Source of the DNA: Trypanosoma brucei gambiense DAL972
Taxonomy: Eukaryota; Euglenozoa; Kinetoplastea; Trypanosomatida; Trypanosomatidae
NCBI RefSeq assembly: GCF_000210295.1
Contig: NC_026741.1
Coordinates: 806,001 to 870,000 of the forward strand
Reading direction: 5' to 3'
Length of the DNA stretch: 64,000 nt
The notes beneath the pieces were generated by a model, which saw nothing but the letters and a program-made list of their open reading frames with translations, did not search any database and was not told where the DNA came from. Within the stretch, counting starts at the first letter, position 1. Each line of letters opens with the position of its first letter. Shown piece after piece: positions 56,528 to 64,000 of the stretch. A program made the translations under genes and the position numbers.

Positions 56528-59220
56528 TGCTTATCACGGTGATGTTCCCCTCCTCTTCCCACAACCTAGTTCAACCTTTTCTTCTATTCTTTCCTTCACT
56601 CTATCCGACTCTTCTTCTTCTGTTTCAAAAAATACCTTTTTTTCTTACCCTTTAGCTTCTCCTCTTTTTGAAAAATGGGAAAATTAATAATTGTCCTTTA
56701 TTTTCTTCTTCCCTCCGTCTCCGTTTCCTCCTCCTCCTTGGCTCGAAGTGTAACGCTTCCCCAAGCAGAAATAAGGCACCACAGTGTATAGAAGCAAACC
56801 GACAGCAAAATAAATAATAATAATGGTAATGATGATAATGGCACGGCGGTTACCTTCTTCTATGTGCCTTTATTATCAGTTATTATTATTGTCGCGGTTG
56901 ATGATGATGACGACGGTGATATTATTATTTTTTTGTTCACTCCCTTTTTGCTTGGGTTGTTGGCCCTCAGGATGTATGAGGAACGCAATCTAACTGTATG
57001 AAGATGCGAGTTTTTCGTGCCTTCGAAGCACTTCCTTCTCCTCTGTTTTGCTTTCTCCTCAAGGTTGGCGATAATACTCTCCCTCTTTTTGTTTCTCTTT
57101 CCTCTCAAAAATTTTTGTAATGTGTCGGTACGTACACGCTCACTATCTAAATCTTTATGGTGTGCGCTGCTACCGGCACCAATGACTTTGTATAAATATA
57201 TACAAATAAATAAATAAATATATATATATATATATAAATATGTACGCTTGTTTCTGTTTCTTAAGTTGTTGAAGGCCCTATGGTGAAGTCCTTTTTACAC
57301 TCCCAATTTCTTACTCTTTTCCCTTTTTTTCCCCCTCCCTCTTAAAGGCCTCCTCTTCACTTTCCTTTTCCCCCCTTTCTTCTATTTTTTCGCCTGTAGC
57401 CCCTACCGCTACCCCTTCCGCGTTATTATTTTCCGGCTTTGTTGAACTGCTCCGGTAGCCGCTTACTTAAGTGACGTCTTCCTTTTCTTTTTTACTTTTT
57501 CTTCTTCACTTTCCCCTGCCCACTCCTTTTTCCTCGTGTAAATATAAATATTTCTTTGTTATTTTATTTTTCCCACCCCCTTTCCTTCTCTAATGATTTA
57601 TACGGTGGTATCACTTTATTTTATTTTCTTCAGTCCTTTTGGTCACCGACTCACCGGGTTGCAGTCGCCAGCCAAACGTCACTCCGTTTCAGCTGTCTAA
57701 TTTTGCAGCAAACCAATCAATCAACCCGTTAATTTTAGGGCAGTACCCGTTAAAAATTAAAAAAAAACCCTTTCCCCGTCACTTAGTTTGTAAGGCCGCC
57801 GTGATGGAGGACGGAGAGGGTTGCGTTGGCTTCTTTAAAACTTTTTTCTTTTTCTTTTTTTTGTTTTGTTTTATATTGCTATTTTTGTTTTAAAGCAGGG
57901 GTAAAAAAGAAAAAAAAAAGAGAAATGAGGGATACGTGTGAAGGGAACAAAAGAAAAGAAAAAGAAAAAAATTAAGAAGAATAGAGAAAAAGAAAAAGGG
58001 GTAAAACTAAAAGACTTTTGCTTTTTGTATTTCCTTCTTTCTTTTTATTCTCCTTTCCTTTACGCTATACATAAAACAATAAAAACAACAACAACAGCAA
58101 CAATAGAAAGAAAAGGAGGTAAGAGAAGAGAGAAAATAGGTGATAACCAGATATCAAAGTTTCAATTCGCAAGAGGAACAGAAGGAAGCATAAATACATA
58201 TATATTCACACACACACGGAGAGAGAAAGAGAAAGGAGGTGGTGACATAAAATTCAACGTAAGGGAAGCACAAATGAAGAAATTAAGTTACTTCGTGGCC
58301 AATGGTTGGTGAGGGAGAAAATGGTGGAATCGTTACGCTTTGGGATGAAAACAGACAAAACAAGGCAGAAAACAAAAAAAAAAAGGAGATGGAGCGGCGA
58401 AGGGTCAAATAAACACACAAACACAAGCAACAAAAAAAGAATAAATAAGTAAATGAAAAGAAAGGGACGGAAGAAAAGGGAAATCACACAGTGATATTCC
58501 CACAACATTTGCCCCTCCTTTTCATTCCCTTATCCTTTCCCATAAGCACCGTGGCACATTTATGAATGCATCCATATCTATTTAATGCTCCTTTGCATAA
58601 CCCCAACATCTTCTCACCATTGGGATTATATTTCCTTTCCCTTTCCCTTTCCATTCCCCACATTTTTTCAAAATTTCCCCTTCTTTCCTGGCCTTTAGGC
58701 TTGCGCGCCTTCTTTTTTCCCCCTTTTTAACTCTCTCTCTATCTATGAATGCACTTCCTCCCTCATTCCCCTTTCTCTCCTTCACGCTAAATAATAAACT
58801 GTCAAACAGTTATCAAAAAGTACCCGCCGCAGCACCAGCACGGGCAAAGGGAGAAGAATTATAGTGAGCAACCTTCAACATGAACAGGTAAGAGATGGAG
58901 GTAAGCCTGCAGAAGAAAAAAAAATAAACCAAGAAGGAAATACGCGCCGTGGGTGAGTACAGCCAAACCCATCCATAAGCATAAGATGCTTTTTTTTAAA
59001 TGTGTCACTACATATACGTATGTATATGTATCTCTATGCTAGTAAATATGAGCGTGAGTGGGAGGGCTAAACCAAGAGGGAGAGGCGGCAAGAGCCAGCA
59101 GTCACTGATAACGGGAGATTCTAAACGGACTTTAAAGTACCTCTATTTGCGTTTCGTGCAGATATAATAGAACTCTCTAAAGGAATGAGTCATATCCTCT
59201 TTTTCGCTCATCGCTCTCGG
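56528..59220 (-). other. intergenic region of about 2.7 kb between PIF helicase and MAP kinase
   Basis: No gene I can support. Plus-strand pyrimidine-rich at 56540-57660, purine-rich at 57900-58480 and pyrimidine-rich again at 58500-58790. An (AT)n run lies at 57219-57235. The minus-strand polypyrimidine at 57900-58000 may provide acceptors for the kinase, which would imply a 5' UTR over 1 kb. Confidence 0.5.
57219..57235. repeat. (AT)n microsatellite with preceding (AAAT)n
   Basis: Short AT run following a run of AAAT units at about 57204-57218. Confidence 0.9.
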
Positions 59221-62004
59221 TTATTCCTCCACTTCCCCTTCATACTCCCCATCACCCTCTAGTGCCTCTTCATCACCCTCTGTTCCATCATCCTCAATCT
59301 CATTATCCAGTTCCTCCTCTTCTAGAACCGTGTAAAACTCCTTCGCTCTTGGACACGCATGGACGGAGGCATTGTTGAAGTCCAACAATCGGATATTATC
59401 CAGCCGTGTGCTACGACTAAGAGCCACATACGCCTGACCAGGAGAAAAGAAGCGATGGATTGCCACTTCCACGTGCGAAATTGTCAAACCTTGCGCCTTG
59501 TGAACCGTCATTGCCCATGCTTGGCGCAGGGGAAGTTGTGTACGCGTGGCAACGGGTTGATCCCCCATGTACCACTGATGCGAACTGGGTGATATGAAGG
59601 CGTAGACATGCTTTGGGAGACGTTTACTACCATTTGCGAACCCGCCACCTTCAACCGCACCACTGTCGGAGGATGTGTGGTTTCCCTCCCGTAGGTCCAA
59701 CCTAACAATAGGTAAGCGCGTGAGACGAACGTGTTGCGGTGCAATGCCACCCAAATACATCTCTAGGGGATGCACGGCATTCGCAGACTCAGTTTTGCCA
59801 AGACCAACAAGACGCAAGATGTCTCGGCAATGTGTGTTTCCATATACGCAGCCATAACTTGCGTCTTCAGGGCGGCGAATACCCTCACGCAGGTAATAGA
59901 AAAGAGACTGACCAAGGGCGGTGTCGACACAGCGGAACGCATCTTGTAATGTAGGCAACCCTGCGCGCTCCAACAATTCTTGTCCACGGGCCGAGGGGTA
60001 ATGGCGTTCACGCGGAGCCCGAAGAACAAGTTCAACAAGCTCAAGCGGATGGAGAAAACCGACCACCTCACCAACGGACCCATTGACTAGACCAAGTCGA
60101 AGCGAAATGTTCTGAAGTACCATCACTCGCGTACCAACCTTTAGTGCAAGATCTGTTGGAAGTGTGCTGTCCTCAAACCGTACCCAAGGTTGCGATGGTT
60201 GTGTACCTGTAGTTGTCTCTTCAGTCGTTTCAGGTTCAGTTTCATGAGTGCTGTAGGCATCATAAGCTCGGTACACTTGAAGGGGACGCATTGTGTCTTC
60301 CTCCGTCACAGAATTAGCACCATTAGTGCTGCCAGTCTGTTGTGAGGAACCGTCGTTTGGTGATGGATAAATTGGAAGGCCCTTGGGTTCGAGCGCGGCA
60401 AAATACTTTGCATTACGCATTTCCACCTCCTTGTTTGTTGCGCAGAGTCGCACGTGCCGATCTTTCTCTGCCGCTGCTGGCGTTGTCTCTGCGTCGGTAA
60501 GTGGTAGCACACCATCATTTCCGGCATCCTCATCCTTCTTTTTGCGTGACTTCGCGCTGGATTTCGAAGCAACAGTACGAGATAACAATAGTTCGTATGA
60601 CTCAGGTGACAGTGATCCGACTCGAAGCTCGTCAAGGACCTGCTGAAACGCCAAATCATCGTGCTGCCTGAATTTCTTATGAAGAATGACGGTTATTAGA
60701 TTCAACGAGGTCCATGTACTCGTCTCAAAGCAGTACTGTAGTTTGGACGGCGCCGGTGTCCCATCAGTTGGATCACCACCTTCTTGCGCTTCGGCATTTT
60801 CCTCCGTCTTTTGTTGTGGCTTATTGCGCGGTGGAATAGGCGGTAACTGCAGGAAGTCCCCACATAGAATTACCTGAATACCACCGAATGGTTCATTACG
60901 ACGGCGTATAGCGCGTGCAATCACATCTAACTTATCAAGTAGCAGGGGATCCATCATTGAAATCTCGTCGATGATGAGTGTTTGGCAGTAACGCCATCGA
61001 CCAGCCGCACGCCTACTGCGGCGAACCCACTTTAATAACTGACGCGCATCCCCATCTCCAAACTTCACGCCGGCAAAACTATTCACAGTTGAGCCGCGAA
61101 CATTGAGAGCGGCTACTCCAGTAGTTGCCGTCACATATACGCAGCGGCGTTTGTTGTGCCGAAGTTGGTAAACGATCTCGCGGATGAGAAGTGACTTTCC
61201 AGAGCCTGCCCCACCCGTTATGAATAAGTTGCGCCCCTTTAATGCAAGCCTTAGTGCGCGCTGTTGCTCTGGACTGAGTGATGTTAAAATGGGAAGTTGG
61301 CTATCAGCGTCAGCATCACTGAAGTGGGTTTGTCCCTCGCTAGCCCCCTCTGCTTTTCCCTGAGTCGACATCTTCGCCTCAGTACCCACCGGTTGTGTGC
61401 GTTCAGCAACCCCTAACTTCGAGAGATATTCTTTATCATCCGTTACTTCAGTAGCTTCAGCGGCTGCTTTTGCTCGGAGGCGCTTCTTTTTCTCCTCCTC
61501 GCGCCGCAGAGCTTCCTCCTTCAACAGCTGCATCAGTTGCTTACTTTCCTCATCCACAAGTTTCTCATCGTCATCATCATCTATGGCAACGTCAGAAGCA
61601 CCTCCTTTCCCCGGAGCACTTCCTTCTATACCATTGGCTCTTCTTGCAGTGTTAAACGCACTCGCTCCCACGGTTCGACCACTTCGCCGCTGCTTCGATT
61701 TGGTTACGGCAGCAGCTTTTGTTTTTCCACCTCCGACTTTCCGTCGCCTCGTCATGTGTTCCTCAGAAATCCGCGGCGGCTCAAGTGGCGGTGGTGGGGA
61801 GTCGATTTTAATGGCCGCTCGCCCGCGTTTCTCCACAGGTTCCGCCTTTGCAGTCCGGGAGCGGGCCGCAATGCCACTCACCAGCGGCGGTTCATTTGGT
61901 TGAGTGCTGCGGTTGAGGCGATTGCCGCATGTGGTGAAGTCAACGCGTTGAATCCGCAGTGCCACACGTGAGGGACGCCATACGGCGCTTAGACGGGAGA
62001 GCAT
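59221..62004 (-). CDS. PIF5: PIF1-family DNA helicase, probably mitochondrial (PIF5-like)
   Basis: This 927-residue protein is a superfamily 1B helicase of the PIF1 family, 5'-3' enzymes acting on G4, forks and flaps. Motifs in order: Walker A GGAGSGKSLL (about residues 265-274), TTGVAALNVRG, Walker B DEISMMD, CGDFLQLPPI, a central part with long acidic and Pro-rich insertions, and then TVHKAQGLTI and YVALSRSTRL. The N-terminus (MLSRLSAVWRPSRVALRIQR) is an Arg-rich presequence without acids, pointing to the mitochondrion and thus kinetoplast DNA. A Lys/Arg-rich linker follows to residue 230, and the C-terminus is strongly acidic. T. brucei has several PIF1 paralogues. From remembered gene order this is TbPIF5, reported in minicircle Okazaki-fragment processing; the paralogue number is less sure than the family. 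ATG 62004 directly opens the presequence. Confidence 0.9.
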   Translation of the reverse strand: MLSRLSAVWRPSRVALRIQRVDFTTCGNRLNRSTQPNEPPLVSGIAARSRTAKAEPVEKRGRAAIKIDSPPPPLEPPRISEEHMTRRRKVGGGKTKAAAVTKSKQRRSGRTVGASAFNTARRANGIEGSAPGKGGASDVAIDDDDDEKLVDEESKQLMQLLKEEALRREEEKKKRLRAKAAAEATEVTDDKEYLSKLGVAERTQPVGTEAKMSTQGKAEGASEGQTHFSDADADSQLPILTSLSPEQQRALRLALKGRNLFITGGAGSGKSLLIREIVYQLRHNKRRCVYVTATTGVAALNVRGSTVNSFAGVKFGDGDARQLLKWVRRSRRAAGRWRYCQTLIIDEISMMDPLLLDKLDVIARAIRRRNEPFGGIQVILCGDFLQLPPIPPRNKPQQKTEENAEAQEGGDPTDGTPAPSKLQYCFETSTWTSLNLITVILHKKFRQHDDLAFQQVLDELRVGSLSPESYELLLSRTVASKSSAKSRKKKDEDAGNDGVLPLTDAETTPAAAEKDRHVRLCATNKEVEMRNAKYFAALEPKGLPIYPSPNDGSSQQTGSTNGANSVTEEDTMRPLQVYRAYDAYSTHETEPETTEETTTGTQPSQPWVRFEDSTLPTDLALKVGTRVMVLQNISLRLGLVNGSVGEVVGFLHPLELVELVLRAPRERHYPSARGQELLERAGLPTLQDAFRCVDTALGQSLFYYLREGIRRPEDASYGCVYGNTHCRDILRLVGLGKTESANAVHPLEMYLGGIAPQHVRLTRLPIVRLDLREGNHTSSDSGAVEGGGFANGSKRLPKHVYAFISPSSHQWYMGDQPVATRTQLPLRQAWAMTVHKAQGLTISHVEVAIHRFFSPGQAYVALSRSTRLDNIRLLDFNNASVHACPRAKEFYTVLEEEELDNEIEDDGTEGDEEALEGDGEYEGEVEE

Positions 62005-62619
62005 TTGCGTGTTTATTTAAAAACAACAAAAATTCAAATAGTTGATTCAGAAGTAGCCAAAAATTATTATTATTATTTTAACAAAAGAAAACAACGACAA
62101 CCCCACCAACGGAAACAATGCGTGAGATCGGTGGAAGGACCAACGAGTAAAAAGGGGAAAAGTGTCAACAGTTTTGCGCCCTACCTACGCGTAGCGGTTA
62201 TGATCAGGCTGCCTTTGTGTGACGTGTTACTGCGTTATCACTGCTTATTGTTGTTCCTTTGGTTAGTGCAAAAAAGTAAAAGAAAAAGAAAAAGAGAAAT
62301 TACCGTTGAAAAGTGCACACATACCAAGAGAGAGATGAGCCGTGCAGGTGCAGAAAGGTTCAACATTACAGAAGTAAGTATCAAATCATAATATTTGTAG
62401 TTATACTTCACCCACCGTTATCTTCAATCATTCCCATGTTCCATTTCTCCACCAGCTCACGTCCTCTCTTCAGTTCTTTTCTGCGCTCCCCATTCTTTTT
62501 TTCTTTTTTGGTTTTATTGAGGAAAGGAGGAATGGATGCGGTGATGCAATGACGAGCCGGTGGCGTCACAAACTGAAATCATTGCAACGCACATGCACAG
62601 AGAAACACAAACACAAACA

Positions 62620-62650
<31 letters not shown>

Positions 62651-64000
62651 GAAAAAAAAAAAGAAAAAAGGAGCCGAGAGAAAGAAATGAATGACCGAAA
62701 GCTGATGGGAGCGTCGAAGAAAAGAAAAAAAAGAAAGCTATACAAAAGGGGGGGAAAACAAGAAACATAGGGGAACGAAAAAGAAGAAACCAGACTGGGG
62801 TTGCAGAAGCCGAATAAGGGGGAAAAAGAATAATGGGGAATTAGAGGAAGAGGATCCGGTACGCGGCAAGACAGAGGCCACATACAAAACGGAATCAAAC
62901 GCCGTTAAATTAAAGAAGCAGAGAGAGAGAGGTAAAGAGAAAACAAAACAGACGAAAAAGAAAGGAAAAGAAGAAAGGGGTTACGGCGGAACAACTCCAC
63001 CAGAGTTGACGCTGTTTTCTCGATATTGTTTTCCCCATCATAAATCCTCATTGATGCTTTTCTTTACTTCTTCTTTCGCTTCATTTCGCGTCTTCTATTT
63101 TTTTTCCCCCCCCTCCTCTCTCCATCAGTGACGCGTATAAATATGTATGTATACAAAAAATATAAACATACATGAAATGAAACAGACAGCCAACTAAGAA
63201 AAATCTGTTTTAATGCTGCTGTAGACAAGCGCACACGCGACACCCAAACGGGGAAGGAAAAAAAAAAAGAGAAATGGAGAAACCTTCATTAAAAGTTTCG
63301 CTGAGGGCGAAGCAGTGGATGATAAGACGAGGACACAAACACAAAAACACACAAGAAGGAAAAAAAAAAGAAGAACTAAAAGAAGACACAACATTAAATA
63401 TTTTAAATATATACAAATACACCAAATAACCGGATCCTTCACCACTCCCAATGTGACGAGAGGAAGAAAATGCAGAGTTGGGTGAAAACAGATATAAAAA
63501 GAAACAAAAACAAAAACAAGAAGCGAAGCTGATGAGTACATAAAGATACAAAAAGTAAAAAAGAAAAAGAAAAAGAAAAAGAGGGAAAGGGAGAGAGAAG
63601 CGGTACTTGTGCAAAACAACAACAACATCAACAAAACACACACACACAAAAGGAAGCAAAAAAACAAAAAAACAAACTCCCCCAATAAAATAGCAACAAT
63701 CCGAACTTGGCGTAAAAAACAAAAAAAAAACGCCAGAGACAAGATGGCTACGAAATATACGCCCCAAAAACCGCATCCATATTAACATAAACTTCCCTCC
63801 CTCACCATCCATTAAAAAAAAAAAAATCCCCTTCTTCAAACTGTAATTGCTCGTCACGTTAATAACATCAAGGGAGAGGAAAGAAAGCGGAGGGGGAATG
63901 TACCATGAGGAAGCAGATGCACACCAATGCATAAATAAAATTAACATAAAATATACCGCAAAAAATGCTGAAAATATAAAATTTGTGATGCATGAACGCG
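62005..64000 (-). other. 5' flank of PIF helicase; no gene seen to window end
   Basis: Two kilobases of A/G-rich (plus strand) simple sequence. A candidate acceptor for the helicase is the minus-strand polypyrimidine opposite 62275-62300 with AG at 62258-62257. A (CA)n run lies at 62620-62650. Long minus-strand frames at 63194-63742 and 63210-63947 overlap in different phases and are Phe/Cys/Leu-rich low-complexity, so I do not call them. Confidence 0.55.
62620..62650. repeat. (CA)n microsatellite
   Basis: About fifteen CA units preceded by imperfect ACAA units, upstream of the PIF helicase. Confidence 0.95.

Noticed and set aside
57938..58312. 124-codon plus frame between kinase and PIF helicase
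   Set aside because: Lys/Glu homopurine translation without family resemblance.
63194..63947. Two overlapping minus frames of 182 and 245 codons near the window end
   Set aside because: Different phases of the same purine-rich DNA, both Phe/Leu/Cys-rich; neither has a credible start or domain.
1..64000. CRISPR arrays, bacterial operons, ribosome binding sites, spliced-leader or rRNA genes
   Set aside because: No direct-repeat/spacer pattern, no SL exon sequence and no rRNA were seen; the genome is eukaryotic.

Overview
The window is nuclear DNA of a kinetoplastid, almost certainly of the Trypanosoma brucei group. The glycerol-3-phosphate dehydrogenase at 31630-32694 ends in the glycosomal signal SKM and matches the T. 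brucei enzyme as I remember it. Other trypanosomatid marks are a succinate dehydrogenase iron-sulfur subunit split into an N-terminal half gene, intron-free genes in long same-strand runs, pyrimidine tracts followed by AG before start codons (spliced-leader acceptors), and a TDY-type MAP kinase. From remembered gene order (SDH2N, GPDH, giant gene, MAP kinase, PIF helicase) this looks like part of chromosome 8. That placement and the subspecies cannot be proved here.

Layout. Bases 126-26078 are one plus-strand transcription unit: ELP3, a mitochondrial membrane protein, a mitochondrial carrier, a thioredoxin-like protein, a HELQ/POLQ-type helicase, a small three-span membrane protein, MOG1, SDH2N, a Gln/Met-repeat membrane protein, a DHHC palmitoyltransferase and a three-module paladin-like phosphatase. 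Bases 26079-31629 are a convergent strand-switch region. It holds a 100-N assembly gap, two head-to-head tRNA-Cys copies (one cut by the gap) and a GC-richer island without an intact gene. Bases 31630-62004 are the facing minus-strand unit: glycosomal GPDH, a 6303-residue type I membrane protein of about 48 divergent repeats, an MPK3-type MAP kinase and a mitochondrial PIF1-family helicase. Bases 62005-64000 carry no gene I can support.

How the genes relate. The genes are not grouped by function, as expected in polycistronic kinetoplastid units. Several products probably act in the mitochondrion: the carrier, SDH2N, the PIF helicase and perhaps the unknown membrane protein. GPDH acts in the glycosome, ELP3 in tRNA modification or transcription control, MOG1 in Ran-dependent nuclear transport, and the helicases in DNA maintenance. 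Intergenic DNA is dominated by (TA)n, (TG/CA)n, homopyrimidine and homopurine tracts.

The most striking object is the giant repeat protein at 33377-52288. It has a signal peptide, an ectodomain of about 5,980 residues, a late change to filamin-like modules, one membrane span and a Pro-rich cytoplasmic tail. I know of no assigned function. Many start codons here are corrected from longer open frames that begin at GTG or TTG; I chose the first ATG after the likely splice acceptor.
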